A stretch of 49,995 nucleotides of DNA from Sphingomonas sp. GTDB lineage: Bacteria > Pseudomonadota > Alphaproteobacteria > Sphingomonadales > Sphingomonadaceae. This document shows positions 33,513-44,529 of the stretch, in pieces. A model generated the notes under the pieces. It was not told the origin of the DNA and ran no database searches. It saw only the letters and a list, made by a program, of their open reading frames with translations. A program made the position numbers and the translations under genes. The stretch lies in the NCBI GenBank assembly GCA_025356055.1, contig JANXUU010000122.1, forward strand, positions 1-49,995. Reading direction: 5' to 3'. The stretch's first letter is position 1. Each line of letters starts with the position of its first letter.

Positions 33513-35766
33513 GTTCATCTTCCCTATCTTCACGCGTTTGGGGGTCGGGAGGGCCCTCCCCGGCACTGTTGGCGAGGGCGGCGAGGCGGGTGGCATCTAA
33601 CGCGATCCGAACCCTCGTGCCGCCGCGTTCGCGATCTAGAAATGCAATCGTTCCAGAATGTTCCTCGACAATTTTCTTTACGATCGCGAGGCCCAGTCCA
33701 GTGCCCCTGATGCGGGTCGTCATATAGGGTTCGGTGAGCCGCTCGCGATCTTCGGGCAACCCCACTCCCGTATCATTAATCTCAACGACAAGTTCGTCGG
33801 AAGCTTGGGTAATGGTCAACGCAACCCGGTCTCCCTCAGCGTTAACCTCGCCGCGCGCGCGTCGCGCCTCGATTGCCTCGACACTGTTCTTGACGATGTT
33901 AGTGAAGGCTTGCGACAGCTGGCGCCGGTCACAGACGAGGCGGATGTCGGCTAGCTCGGGGTCGATCGAGAAATGAACATCGGGATGCGCAACCTCGTGC
34001 AAAAACAGAGCATTACGGGCAATATCGTGGACATTTTCATCGCGAAACACCGGCTTGGGCATGCGCGCGAAACTGGAAAACTCGTCGACCATTCGCCGCA
34101 GGTCGCCAACTTGGCGAACAATGGTCCCGGTCAGTCGGTCAAAGGTTTCGCGATCGGTTGTCACTTGGCTGCCGTAGCGCCGTTGAAGTCGTTCGGCGGC
34201 AAGTGAGATCGGCGTCAGCGGGTTCTTGATCTCATGCGCGATTCGCCGCGCAATATCAGACCATGCGGCGCTGCGCTGATCGGACAATTGCTCGGTAATG
34301 TCGTCGAAGGTCAGTACTGTGCTCTGGCCATATCGCACGCGCTTGACCGCGAGCGTGCGCTGCCCGCTCCCAGCCGCGACGAGGACAGTTGCATCGCGCG
34401 CTTCTCCCCCCATGAACTCGGCAAGCTCGGGCGAGACGATCGCAATCGACTTGCCCTCAAGCGTTTCTTCGCCCGAGCGCAGAAGCGCCGCGGCCGAGCG
34501 GTTGGTGAACAGGATCAACCCGGCTTCGTCGACGGTAAGAACACCGGCCGTGACACTCGACAGCACCGCCTCGATAAAGGCGCGTCGCGTGTCGAGTTGA
34601 TTGTTTGCGGTAATCAATGCGTTGGTCTGGGTGTCGAGACGGCCGGCCATGCGGTTGAAGGCCGCTGCGAGCGTAGCAATTTCGTCGGCCGCGGCGTTCA
34701 CGGGCACTCGAACCGAGAAGTCACCCTCTTCAATTCGTCCCGCCGCATCCACTAGCCCGCTCACCGGCTGCACGAGCCGGTCGGCGAGCTTCAACGCCGC
34801 TAGGATTGCAAGGCCGACGATCAGCAATGCACCGAGATAAAGTGCGATGTTGAAGCGCAATTGATTGCCGCGCGATTTCTCGAGCAGCGCTCGATAGTCA
34901 CGCAGGACGGCGTTCGACTGGGCAAGCTGAGCACGAAGCTCGGGATCGAACACGCGCGCGGCATAGATGTACGTAGAGGGGCCAACATTGAGTGGCGCAA
35001 GGGCCCCCACTCTTCCCTCCGAGCTGACTTCAACCACCGGCGCCTTGGCGAGCGCGGCGATCTTGCCCGGCGTTATCAGCTTCTCGAGGTCGCGGTCGTA
35101 CGGATTGACGAGCGCGAGGGTACGGATGTGCCCGTCCGGGCCGACGGTGAAAATAATCGATTCGGACAGGTTGCGCTGGAGCACCTGCGTCTTGCCGTAA
35201 TAGCCGGGGAAGCGCGGATCGTCGATCGAGACCTGCTTCAAGACTCTGGCGACATCAACGGCCATCGTTTCAGTTTCGAGCGCGACGCGATTGACCTCGC
35301 GATTGTAGGTCGACTGGGCGAGCGAGACGGTATTTTCGAGCATCGTGCGCGCGCGGTTCGAGAACCAGAATTCTAGCCCGCTCTGCAACAACACCGAAGC
35401 GAAGATAGCGACCACCACGGTCGGCACCGCGGCAACGAGCGAGAACAGCGCGACCAAGCGGGTGTGGAGTTGCCCCGTCCCGACCCCGCGCCGCTCCGCA
35501 TCGCGCCGCGCCATGTCGCGCGCGACCAGAACCATCAACACGATCGCGGGGACGAGGTTTGCGACGAGCAGCAGCGCCATCAGCGGAGGTGAAATCAGCG
35601 TCCCGGGCTGAGCCCCGCGCCGCAACACGGTCAACGTCGTGACGAGGATGACCAAGATCGCCAGCGCAGAACCGAGCTTGGCAAGGCGATAAAAGCGACC
35701 GCTCACGCGCTCACGCGCCAGCCAGCGCGTCAGCAGTATGTTAGAATCAGGGGCCCGAGCATCCAT
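33502..35766 (-). CDS. ntrY: NtrY-type membrane sensor histidine kinase
   Basis: 754 aa. Three N-terminal transmembrane helices (around residues 30-48, 60-82 and 108-132) and a fourth after a periplasmic sensor domain (about 310-335) are followed by HAMP, a PAS domain (VLSSVTAGVLTVDEAG), HisKA with the phospho-His in ARRIAHEIKNPLTPIS, and an HATPase domain with EINDTGVGLP and RGTGLGLAIVKKIV. In alphaproteobacteria NtrY/NtrX respond to redox, envelope or nitrogen signals. Here the usual ntrB and ntrC upstream are missing; dusB lies only 57 bp away. Confidence 0.95.
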   Translation of the reverse strand: MDARAPDSNILLTRWLARERVSGRFYRLAKLGSALAILVILVTTLTVLRRGAQPGTLISPPLMALLLVANLVPAIVLMVLVARDMARRDAERRGVGTGQLHTRLVALFSLVAAVPTVVVAIFASVLLQSGLEFWFSNRARTMLENTVSLAQSTYNREVNRVALETETMAVDVARVLKQVSIDDPRFPGYYGKTQVLQRNLSESIIFTVGPDGHIRTLALVNPYDRDLEKLITPGKIAALAKAPVVEVSSEGRVGALAPLNVGPSTYIYAARVFDPELRAQLAQSNAVLRDYRALLEKSRGNQLRFNIALYLGALLIVGLAILAALKLADRLVQPVSGLVDAAGRIEEGDFSVRVPVNAAADEIATLAAAFNRMAGRLDTQTNALITANNQLDTRRAFIEAVLSSVTAGVLTVDEAGLILFTNRSAAALLRSGEETLEGKSIAIVSPELAEFMGGEARDATVLVAAGSGQRTLAVKRVRYGQSTVLTFDDITEQLSDQRSAAWSDIARRIAHEIKNPLTPISLAAERLQRRYGSQVTTDRETFDRLTGTIVRQVGDLRRMVDEFSSFARMPKPVFRDENVHDIARNALFLHEVAHPDVHFSIDPELADIRLVCDRRQLSQAFTNIVKNSVEAIEARRARGEVNAEGDRVALTITQASDELVVEINDTGVGLPEDRERLTEPYMTTRIRGTGLGLAIVKKIVEEHSGTIAFLDRERGGTRVRIALDATRLAALANSAGEGPPDPQTREDREDEHGT

Positions 35767-35823
35767 CCGACGCTACACTAGCATGGCCACGTTGCATGAA
35801 AAACACAGTGTGCGGAATTTATG

Positions 35824-36819
35824 TTAGGCTGCTGCCCGCTCGAGCCACGGCGCATAGAAATCGCGAAGCATCGTCTTGACTGTCGACGGGTCGTCGATCG
35901 TGTTGACCGTGTTGCGGAATTCGGCCGATCCAGTCAGCCCCTTGGTGTACCAGCCAAGATGCTTGCGCGCGATCTTGACACCGGCGTCGGCACCATAGAG
36001 CGACAGCATGGCGTCATATTGCTCGAGAAATACCGATAACTGCTCGTCGATTCCGGGCGTCGGCCGCGTGCCATCGGAAGCGAGCGCGCTCATCACCTGA
36101 CCCAGCAGCCACGGTTTCCCATAGGCGCCGCGCCCGATCATCACGCCGTCGGCGCCCGACTGGAACAGCGCTTCGCGGGCGTCGTCAATTGAGCAAATGT
36201 CGCCGTTGACGATCACCGGCAAGCTGGTTGCTTCCTTGACCTTCGCGACGAACGACCAGTCGGCCGCGCCCTTGTACATCTGGCAGCGAGTACGGCCGTG
36301 AACGGTGATCATCTGGATCCCGAGATCTTGGGCAATGCGGGCAAGTTCGGGGGCGTTGAGGCTGTGGTGGTCCCAGCCCATGCGCATCTTGAGCGTCACC
36401 GGCACCGCTACTGCTTTGACCGTTGCGTCGATGATTGCACGGGCCAGCGGCAGGTCGCGCATCAGCGCCGAGCCGGCGTCGCCATTGACGACCTTCCTTA
36501 CCGGACAACCCATGTTGATGTCGATGATCGCCGCACCACGCTGCTCGTTGAGCTTGGCGGCCTCGGCCATTTCAAGCGGCGAACAGCCCGCGAGTTGGAG
36601 CGAAACAGGTTCCTCTGACGGATCCCACTCAGTCTTCTGAAGCGACTGGCGCGTCTCGCGGATCATCGCCGCCGAGGCGACCATTTCGCTCACCGTAAGC
36701 CCGGCGCCATAGCGCTTGACGATCTTGCGAAACGGCAGGTCGGTGACCCCGGTCATCGGCGCAAGGATGACCGGCACTTCGAGCGTCAGGGGACCGATTG
36801 AGATTGGTTTCAGAAGCAT
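35824..36819 (-). CDS. dusB: tRNA-dihydrouridine synthase B (NifR3 family)
   Basis: FMN enzyme reducing uridine to dihydrouridine in the tRNA D-loop. 331 aa from the ATG at 36819. [15 protein letters not shown] opens the TIM barrel, the catalytic Cys sits in [20 protein letters not shown], and [12 protein letters not shown] and VIVNGDI, then [13 protein letters not shown], bind FMN. It leads the ntrY-ntrX-hfq-hflX cluster and is divergent from ispDF across 52 bp. No clear ribosome binding site precedes the ATG, which suggests a leaderless or weakly initiated message. Confidence 0.94.
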   Translation of the reverse strand: MLLKPISIGPLTLEVPVILAPMTGVTDLPFRKIVKRYGAGLTVSEMVASAAMIRETRQSLQKTEWDPSEEPVSLQLAGCSPLEMAEAAKLNEQRGAAIIDINMGCPVRKVVNGDAGSALMRDLPLARAIIDATVKAVAVPVTLKMRMGWDHHSLNAPELARIAQDLGIQMITVHGRTRCQMYKGAADWSFVAKVKEATSLPVIVNGDICSIDDAREALFQSGADGVMIGRGAYGKPWLLGQVMSALASDGTRPTPGIDEQLSVFLEQYDAMLSLYGADAGVKIARKHLGWYTKGLTGSAEFRNTVNTIDDPSTVKTMLRDFYAPWLERAAA

Positions 36820-36871
36820 GGGAGGGCGCGCCTTTACAGGAGGGGTCGCACACGGGCAAGGCGCGGGGCGA

Positions 36872-38035
36872 ATGGATAAGGTCTCCGCCCTCATCGTCGC
36901 CGCCGGATCCGGGGTCCGCATGGGAGGCGACGTGCCCAAGCAATTTCGAACGATTGGTGGCAAGTCGGTGCTGGCGCACGCCGTAGACTCATTGGCGTCA
37001 CATCCGCGTGTTGACGAGGTTCGCATAGTGATCGGCGCGGGACAGGAAGCGGTCGCTCGGGAAGCGCTAGGCGATCGCGACGTCGGCGGCTTGATCGTCG
37101 GCGGGCGGGAACGGTCGGAAAGTGTCGCCAACGGCCTCGCCGCGATCGATGGCGAAATCGTGCTGGTGCACGATGCGGCGCGGCCGTTCTGCCCTGCGGA
37201 GGTCATCGACCGGTTGCTTGCCGCGCTCGAGAATAAAAATCACGGTGCGGTGCCGGTGCTGCCGATGAACGATACGCTCGCGACGGGGGATTTGCTGCTC
37301 GGCGCTATGGTCGATCGCAAGCGCCTGCTCAGGGTCCAGACCCCGCAGGCCTTTTATCGCGAAGATTTGCTCTATGCGCTGGCGGAAGCGGGCAAGCGGC
37401 TCGCCACCGACGAGAGCCAAGTGCTGGTTGCCGCGGGGCTCAAGGTAGCGACAGTCGAAGGAGACGTGATGCTCGACAAGCTGACAACGCTGGCCGATTT
37501 CGTCGCCGCCGAACGACGGCTGGCGACGAACCTCATATCGCGGTCGGGCCAGGGCTTCGATGTGCATGCCTTTGAGGGACCGGGGCCAATCATGTTGGGC
37601 GGGATCGCGATTGCGCACGAACGCGGGCTCGCCGGACACAGCGATGCCGACGTCGTGCTTCACGCCATTACCGACGCGCTGCTCGGTGCAGCGGCGCTCG
37701 GCGACATTGGGGAGCATTTTCCGCCGTCCGACCCTCAATGGAAGGGGGCAAGCTCGGACCGCTTCGCCCGCCATGCCGCGTCGTTGATCGCCGAGCGCGG
37801 CGGGACGATCGACCATGTCGACTGCACGATCATTTGCGAAGAGCCCAAGATCGGTCCGCACCGCGCCGCGATCCGCGCAAGCGTGGCGGCCGTCCTGGGG
37901 CTCGCCGAGGAAGCAGTCAGCATCAAGGCGACGACGACCGAAAAGCTGGGGTTCACCGGGCGCGGCGAAGGCATTGCGGCGCAGGCAATCGCCACGGTGC
38001 GCCTGCCCGCCGCACCTGCTAGGGCAGACGCATGA
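36872..38035 (+). CDS. ispDF: Bifunctional IspDF (MEP cytidylyltransferase / MECDP synthase)
   Basis: 387 aa fusion for two non-consecutive MEP-pathway steps. The N-terminal IspD (about 1-220) has [19 protein letters not shown] and [10 protein letters not shown]; it makes CDP-methylerythritol. The C-terminal IspF (about 228-387) has [19 protein letters not shown] with the Asp-x-His zinc site, [20 protein letters not shown] and [18 protein letters not shown]. The fusion is typical of alphaproteobacteria. Its stop overlaps the next gene (ATGA). The separate ispE step is not in the window. Confidence 0.97.
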   Translation: MDKVSALIVAAGSGVRMGGDVPKQFRTIGGKSVLAHAVDSLASHPRVDEVRIVIGAGQEAVAREALGDRDVGGLIVGGRERSESVANGLAAIDGEIVLVHDAARPFCPAEVIDRLLAALENKNHGAVPVLPMNDTLATGDLLLGAMVDRKRLLRVQTPQAFYREDLLYALAEAGKRLATDESQVLVAAGLKVATVEGDVMLDKLTTLADFVAAERRLATNLISRSGQGFDVHAFEGPGPIMLGGIAIAHERGLAGHSDADVVLHAITDALLGAAALGDIGEHFPPSDPQWKGASSDRFARHAASLIAERGGTIDHVDCTIICEEPKIGPHRAAIRASVAAVLGLAEEAVSIKATTTEKLGFTGRGEGIAAQAIATVRLPAAPARADA

Positions 38036-38532
38036 ACAGCCTCCTCCCTGCCCCGTTGGTCGAACTTGCCCAGCGCGTGATCGACGACAATCGGGCGGTC
38101 GGGCGGCGGATTGCGGTGGCGGAAAGCTGCACTGGCGGGCTGGTTTGTGCTGCACTGACCGAGATTTCGGGATCGTCGGACGTGTTCGAGTCCGGCTGGG
38201 TGACCTATTCGAACGCCGCCAAGCATGCCGAGCTCGGCGTCTCGCACGAAGTCATCGAGACGTTCGGCGCGGTCAGCATCGCCGCCGCCTGGGCAATGGC
38301 GCGCGGCGCGCTGGCGGCGTGCGAGGCCGATGTCGCGGTCGCGATTACCGGAATCGCCGGGCCCGGCGGTGCGACTCCCGGCAAGCCGGTCGGGACAGTG
38401 GTCTTCGCGCGCGCTGAACGCGGCGGGGGAACTGACGACATCATTACCGATAGCCGACTGTTCGAAAATGAGGACCGGAGCGGGGTGCGGCTTCAGGCTG
38501 CGCTTTGCGCGCTTGAGTTTTTGTTACCGTAA
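38032..38532 (+). CDS. CinA C-terminal family nicotinamide-nucleotide amidohydrolase
   Basis: 166 aa, only the amidase (PncC-like) domain without the N-terminal MoCF half of full CinA. RIAVAESCTGGLVCAALT carries the catalytic Ser and Lys region, followed by GWVTYSNAAKHAELGV and AVAITGIAGPGGATPGKPVGTV. The family deamidates nicotinamide mononucleotide in NAD recycling. Coupled to ispDF by ATGA. The 3' end overlaps the convergent RatA/COQ10-like gene by 40 bp. Confidence 0.92.
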   Translation: MNSLLPAPLVELAQRVIDDNRAVGRRIAVAESCTGGLVCAALTEISGSSDVFESGWVTYSNAAKHAELGVSHEVIETFGAVSIAAAWAMARGALAACEADVAVAITGIAGPGGATPGKPVGTVVFARAERGGGTDDIITDSRLFENEDRSGVRLQAALCALEFLLP

Positions 38533-38954
38533 AGTTCTTGTGCGCGGACCTCGAACGCCCCCGTCATCCGCCGCAGCGCGCGGTCGAACATCTGGCCGGC
38601 GATCGCCTCAAAAATGCGCGATTTGAACGCGAAATCGACCGAAAAGTGGAGGTTGGTGCCACCGTCGGCGGCGGGCTCGAAGCGCCATTCATTCTTCAGA
38701 TATTTAAGCGGCCCTTCGACATAATCGACGACGATTCGACCTGGCGCGTCCTTGGTCACACGGCTGGTGAAGCGTTCCTTGAAGGCATTGAAGCCGACGA
38801 CGAGATCGGCAACAGTCTCGGTCTCGCTGGACGAACGGACCCGGACAGCGACGACCCAAGGCAGGAATTCGGCGTAGCGCTTGACGTCAGCGACCAGCGT
38901 GAAGAGCTGCTCGGGAGTGAATGGAAGATGCTTGGTCTCGCTGTGGCGAGGCAT
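38493..38954 (-). CDS. COQ10/RatA-type START-domain protein
   Basis: 153 aa protein with the polyketide cyclase/START fold. It begins RHSETKHLPFTPEQLFTLVADV and contains YAEFLPWVVAVRV and FKERFTSRV; FAFKSRIFEAIAGQMFD forms the C-terminal helix. Mitochondrial COQ10 binds ubiquinone and supports respiration; E. coli RatA belongs to the same family and was described as inhibiting ribosome subunit joining. In alphaproteobacteria the gene commonly follows lipA, as here, and the quinone role is more likely. Its ATG overlaps the lipA stop by one base. Confidence 0.9.
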   Translation of the reverse strand: MPRHSETKHLPFTPEQLFTLVADVKRYAEFLPWVVAVRVRSSSETETVADLVVGFNAFKERFTSRVTKDAPGRIVVDYVEGPLKYLKNEWRFEPAADGGTNLHFSVDFAFKSRIFEAIAGQMFDRALRRMTGAFEVRAQELYGNKNSSAQSAA

Positions 38955-39886
38955 CAGGGGATGTTTCCTGCCCGAGCAAGTTGCGCCGAGCGCGCATCGC
39001 GCATTTTACGAAAATCATCGCCTGCATGATAGCTTGATCGGGTCAACGGCGACGCGGCGACAAGCAGGAAGCCCTTTGCCCGGGCGATCGAACCGTAGGC
39101 CTTGAACGCGTCGGGGGTGACAAACTCCTCGACCTTCGCATGACGCGGTGTCGGCTGAAGGTACTGGCCCATGGTCAGGAAATCAATTCCGGCCGAGCGC
39201 ATGTCGTCCATCACCTGGTGAACTTCGAGGCGCTGTTCGCCAAGCCCGACCATCACGCCAGACTTGGTGAAAATTGACGGGTCGAGGCGCTTCACCGTCT
39301 CGAGCAGGCGCAGCGAGGCGTAATAGCGCGCGCCGGGCCGGATGGTCGGATAGAGCCTCGGCACCGTCTCGAGATTGTGATTGTAGACGTCTGGGCGTGC
39401 CGCAACGATCGCTTCGACCGCGCGCTCATGCTTATTGCGAAAGTCAGGAGTGAGGATCTCGATCGTCGTGTTGGGCGTCGTGCGACGAAGTGCCTCGATA
39501 ACCTTGACGAATTGGCTCGCGCCGCCGTCGGGCAGGTCATCCCGATCTACAGACGTCACGACAATATGTTCGAGTCCCAATGCCGCGGCGGCATCGGCGG
39601 TATGCTGCGGCTCCAGCGGATCGACCGCGCGCGGCATCCCGGTCTTGACGTTGCAAAAGGCGCAAGCGCGGGTGCAGGTGTCGCCCAGAATCATCACGGT
39701 CGCGTGCTTCTTGGTCCAGCACTCCCCAATGTTCGGACAGGCAGCCTCCTCGCAAACCGTAGCAAGGTTCAAGTCGCGCATCAGCTTGCGCGTCTGGGCA
39801 TAGCCTTCGCTGGTCGGCGCCTTGACGCGGATCCAGTCGGGTTTGCGCGTCTTGGCGAGCGTGGCGGCGATGAGGGGGACAGTCAT
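38954..39886 (-). CDS. lipA: Lipoyl synthase
   Basis: Radical-SAM enzyme inserting two sulfurs into octanoyl groups on lipoyl domains. 310 aa. The auxiliary cluster is bound by Cys45, Cys50 and Cys56 ([12 protein letters not shown]) and the SAM cluster by Cys71, Cys75 and Cys78 (CTRACAFC). The C-terminal Arg-Ser-Ser-Tyr region (TRSSYHAGD) supplies the last ligand. It is the first gene of a two-gene unit, divergent from the carbonic anhydrase with 82 bp between. Confidence 0.97.
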   Translation of the reverse strand: MTVPLIAATLAKTRKPDWIRVKAPTSEGYAQTRKLMRDLNLATVCEEAACPNIGECWTKKHATVMILGDTCTRACAFCNVKTGMPRAVDPLEPQHTADAAAALGLEHIVVTSVDRDDLPDGGASQFVKVIEALRRTTPNTTIEILTPDFRNKHERAVEAIVAARPDVYNHNLETVPRLYPTIRPGARYYASLRLLETVKRLDPSIFTKSGVMVGLGEQRLEVHQVMDDMRSAGIDFLTMGQYLQPTPRHAKVEEFVTPDAFKAYGSIARAKGFLLVAASPLTRSSYHAGDDFRKMRDARSAQLARAGNIP

Positions 39887-39968
39887 GTGTGCCAGATAGT
39901 CACAACTGGGCCCGCTTGCCAGTCCCGACCCGGGCTTCTAGCGCGGCGCAAGCTCAACGGGAGGATCT

Positions 39969-40598
39969 ATGCCAGGGTTTAGCTTGCTGGAAGGATATCG
40001 CCGATTTCGCGACGTCGAGGTGGTGCCCGAGCGCCAACGGTGGCGCGAACTCGCCGAGGGACAATCGCCCGAAGCGGTGATCATCGCCTGCTGCGATAGT
40101 CGCGCTGACCCCGCGACGATCTTCGATACCGATCCGGGGCAAATTTTCGTGGTCCGCAATGTTGCCAACCTTGTCCCCCCCTACGAACCAGGCGGCGGGC
40201 GCCATGGCGTGTCCGCCGCGCTTGAGTTCGCAGTAACCGTTCTTGAAATTCCGCAGATTGTGATCATGGGGCACGAAGAATGCGGCGGTATCCAGGCGTC
40301 GCTGACCGGCAAGTTTGCCAACGCCAAGCACGGCGAGGGTGGTTTCGTCGCGCAGTGGATGGATCTCATCGAGGGGCCGCGTACCGCCATCGCCGCAGAG
40401 TATGGCGAGGGCTCTGAAGCGGCGTTGCTGCTTGGAGAAGCCGCCATTCTACAAAGCCTCGCAAATCTAAGAACCTTTCCGTTCGTCGCCCAACGAGAAG
40501 CAGCCGGAGAGCTAACGCTCTACGGCTGCCATTTCTCAATATTCAACGGTCAATTATTCCTGCTCGACGAAGGAAAGGCTGGCTTTCACCCAGTCTGA
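39969..40598 (+). CDS. Beta-class carbonic anhydrase
   Basis: Interconverts CO2 and bicarbonate in the cytosol. 209 aa. Zinc ligands Cys42 (in ACCDSRADP), His102 and Cys105 (in MGHEECGGI), with the Asp-Arg dyad Asp43/Arg45 intact. VVRNVANLVPPY is the family dimer motif. The ATG has GGGAGGA 5-6 nt upstream. Single-gene unit. The neighbour lipA shares the intergenic region but has no functional link. Confidence 0.94.
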   Translation: MPGFSLLEGYRRFRDVEVVPERQRWRELAEGQSPEAVIIACCDSRADPATIFDTDPGQIFVVRNVANLVPPYEPGGGRHGVSAALEFAVTVLEIPQIVIMGHEECGGIQASLTGKFANAKHGEGGFVAQWMDLIEGPRTAIAAEYGEGSEAALLLGEAAILQSLANLRTFPFVAQREAAGELTLYGCHFSIFNGQLFLLDEGKAGFHPV

Positions 40599-40616
40599 AC
40601 GGTCCTCGCCAACCAA

Positions 40617-40976
40617 TTAGCAACGCGTGTTATAGTCGTAGATCGGGTTACCGTTTCTATCGACATAATAGCAATAGCCGCGGGTATCGCGGTAATATTG
40701 CTTGCCGCGAACGACCGCGCCCAACACACCACCAAGGGCCGCGCCGGCCAGCGCGCCTGTTCCGACACTAACTCCGGGTACGATCGCACCGATCACACCG
40801 CCAGCGACGCCGCCGATGACCGCCCCGGTTACCGCGCGGCCGGCCTGTGTCTGCTGGCCATAGCCATTGTTGCTATAACCACCGTTATTGTAACCATACT
40901 GGTCATAAGGATTGGTCGCGCAGGCCGACAGCGATAAGCTGCTCACTAGGGCCGCGCCCAAAATCAATCTGTTCAT
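40617..40976 (-). CDS. Glycine-zipper 2TM lipoprotein
   Basis: 119 aa from the ATG at 40976. Lipoprotein signal MNRLILGAALVSSLSLSAC with lipobox LSAC (Cys19). A Tyr/Asn/Gly-rich spacer (YGYNNGGYSNNGYGQQ) follows, then two glycine-zipper helices (AVTGAVIGGVAGGVIGAIV and GALAGAALGGVLGAVV, about residues 47-88) and a Tyr/Arg/Cys tail ending DYNTRC. The family is related to SlyB/RcnB-like outer-membrane proteins, thought to pack in or against the membrane. Function is unknown. Convergent with the carbonic anhydrase. An upstream in-frame start is rejected because it hides the signal peptide. Confidence 0.85.
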   Translation of the reverse strand: MNRLILGAALVSSLSLSACATNPYDQYGYNNGGYSNNGYGQQTQAGRAVTGAVIGGVAGGVIGAIVPGVSVGTGALAGAALGGVLGAVVRGKQYYRDTRGYCYYVDRNGNPIYDYNTRC

Positions 40977-41079
40977 GTTCGTTCCTCTCAACTCAATGAC
41001 GCACCGGTCGTTAAAGCGACCGAACGGGCGGTTTCGTTCCGCCGCCGATGCGGTATGAGCGTCGATATGGAGGTTGACG

Positions 41080-41814
41080 ATGCCCGAGGCCCGCCAATTG
41101 AATGACACCACGCTCAACATCGCGCTGCTGATCGACGCCGACAACGCCTCGCCCGATCATCTCGACGAAGTGCTGCTAGTGCTGGGCGAGCTCGGCACGA
41201 TCAACATTCGCCGCGCCTATGGCAATTGGTCGAAGCCCAGCCTCAAGACCTGGGGCACGCTCACGGGGTTGCACTCGATCGTGCCGATGCAGCAGTTTGA
41301 CATCGTCAAGGGCAAGTCGGCGACCGACATGCGGATGGTGATCGACGCGATGGACCTGCTTTATCGCGGCCATGTCGATGGATTTGGAATCATGTCGAGC
41401 GACAGCGACTTCTTGCCCCTTGCCCAAAGGATTCGCGAGGATGGACTTCCAGTTTACGGCTTCGGGACAACCAAAACACCGGTGAGCTTCCAGCAGGCGT
41501 GCACGCGTTTCTTCGACGTCGCCGCGCTCGCTGCCGACGAACCCGAGCTGCTGGAGGCTCCGAAGGCGCATGAGGGCCAGCGCACGATCGATGCCGAACT
41601 GCTCAAAATCCTCGGCTCCGCCTACAAGACATCGAAACGCGACGAAGAGGGCTTCGCGTCGTTGTCGGAAGTCGGCCAACGGGCGACCGCCGTGTCAAGC
41701 TTCGCGGTCCGCAACTACGGATTCTCGCGGCTTTCAGACCTTATTAAGGCAGTGCCCAATTTCGAGGTCAAGACCGGGACAGACGGGCGGCTCGCGGTCA
41801 AGCGTTTGCGTTAA
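41080..41814 (+). CDS. NYN-domain nuclease-like protein with C-terminal LOTUS/OST-HTH domain
   Basis: 244 aa from the ATG at 41080, with GGAGG 6 nt upstream. The N-terminal NYN (PIN-like) domain carries the acidic residues IALLIDADNAS (Asp near 15 and 17), TDMRMVIDAMDLL and GIMSSDSDFLPLAQRI, the expected metal site of an RNase. The C-terminal part (about residues 165-244, AELLKILGSAYK...FSRLSDLIKAVPNFEV) is a LOTUS/OST-HTH module thought to bind RNA. The family (LabA/DUF88) is widespread; targets are unknown. Possible role: RNA decay. Confidence 0.88.
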   Translation: MPEARQLNDTTLNIALLIDADNASPDHLDEVLLVLGELGTINIRRAYGNWSKPSLKTWGTLTGLHSIVPMQQFDIVKGKSATDMRMVIDAMDLLYRGHVDGFGIMSSDSDFLPLAQRIREDGLPVYGFGTTKTPVSFQQACTRFFDVAALAADEPELLEAPKAHEGQRTIDAELLKILGSAYKTSKRDEEGFASLSEVGQRATAVSSFAVRNYGFSRLSDLIKAVPNFEVKTGTDGRLAVKRLR

Positions 41815-41881
41815 GTCGCTCGCGGCAGGAACGCCCTCTCCTCCCGACCGTTGTCGGGGCAAATCCATCAGGAGTGGTTCG

Positions 41882-42412
41882 ATGTTCAGCAACGACCAAG
41901 ACAATGACGCTCGCCTGACCAAGGCATTCTGGAAGGCGCTCGACGATAGCCCGTTCATGATGCTCGGCCTAATAGGCGTCGAGGACGACCAGACCCGTCC
42001 GATGAGCGCACAGGTCGACGTCCCCGAGGACGGCGACAAGGACGATGGCGGCCAAATCTATTTTTTCGCTTCGAAGAGCGACGGCGTCGGCAGGTCGGTG
42101 AAAAGCGCGGACCATGCGGTCGCGACCTTCTCGGCCAAGGACCACACGCTCTTCGCCCATGTGCACGGCGCGCTTACACCATCGATCGACCGCGCACTGA
42201 TCGACCGCCTGTGGAACCCGTTTGTCGCCGCCTGGTACAAGGATGGCAAGGATGATGCCGACCTTCTTCTCCTGCGCTTTGACACCGAGAGTGTCACCAT
42301 CTGGGAAGCCGACAAGGGTTCAACCCTTAAGGCAGCGACGCTGAAGGCGTTGTTCAATGTCGACCCGGGCAAGGAGCATTCGAAGGGGCACAAGGCCAAC
42401 GTGACGCTTTGA
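41882..42412 (+). CDS. Pyridoxamine 5'-phosphate oxidase-like general stress protein
   Basis: 176 aa, split-barrel flavin-binding fold of the general stress protein 26 group. AFWKALDDSPFMMLGLIG opens the domain. QIYFFASKSDGVGRSVKSADHAVATFSAKDHTLF, given here only as the region of residues 60-95, is the core, followed by DRLWNPFVAAWYKDGKDDADLLLLRFD and ending in a short tail. Relatives bind FMN/FAD and are stress-induced. Reaction unknown. A CCCGAC/GTCGGG hairpin (41848-41863) lies between the NYN gene and this one. Confidence 0.85.
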   Translation: MFSNDQDNDARLTKAFWKALDDSPFMMLGLIGVEDDQTRPMSAQVDVPEDGDKDDGGQIYFFASKSDGVGRSVKSADHAVATFSAKDHTLFAHVHGALTPSIDRALIDRLWNPFVAAWYKDGKDDADLLLLRFDTESVTIWEADKGSTLKAATLKALFNVDPGKEHSKGHKANVTL

Positions 42413-42424
42413 CCAGCCCTTTCT

Positions 42425-42767
42425 ATCCTCGTTGAATGACGATCGCGGCGTGTCGCGCGGCGGACGTAATCGCAAGGGGCGGTTAACTCAGGGCGTTTCA
42501 TGGCGAGATCCGAGCAAGTCGCCACTCCCTTGACTGGGCGGGCTTCGCGATATGCGGATCCGTACCGCAGGAAGACCTGCGTAACTCGGCGCAAACAGTC
42601 TTCGGCCAATTGAAGCACATTTCCGCTCATATCGCAGAGGCCGAAATCATTGGGCGGAAAGGCCTCTCCCGGCGATGTCGTGAATCTTGCCAACCATGGC
42701 ACCGTAACATGCTGCGTGGGCGTCGCGGAAAGCCGCGACCACTGGCGCATCCTTCGCGAGATACTCC

Positions 42768-42770
<3 letters not shown>
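42425..42770 (-). pseudogene. Relic of a formylglycine-generating enzyme (FGE/SUMF1) domain
   Basis: In the gap between the stress protein and ettA, the - strand encodes FPPNDFGLCDMSGNVLQLAEDC (42590-42660). This closely follows the FGE-domain pattern N-A-F-G-L-Y-D-M-x-G-N-V-x-E-W-x-E-D. YGSAYRE follows at the expected distance, but the R-G-G-S-W and G-F-R segments are not found in any frame and there is no start. It looks like a decayed fragment. No sulfatase is nearby. The frame runs open into the stress-protein gene only as antisense. Confidence 0.45.
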
Positions 42771-44447
<1,677 letters not shown>

Positions 44448-44529
44448 CGGGTCGCTGATCCTTCATGCGGCTGGGATAGGTCGTTCGTTTAGGCGATGCG
44501 TGGCAAATATTCCAGTCGTCGTCGCGATG

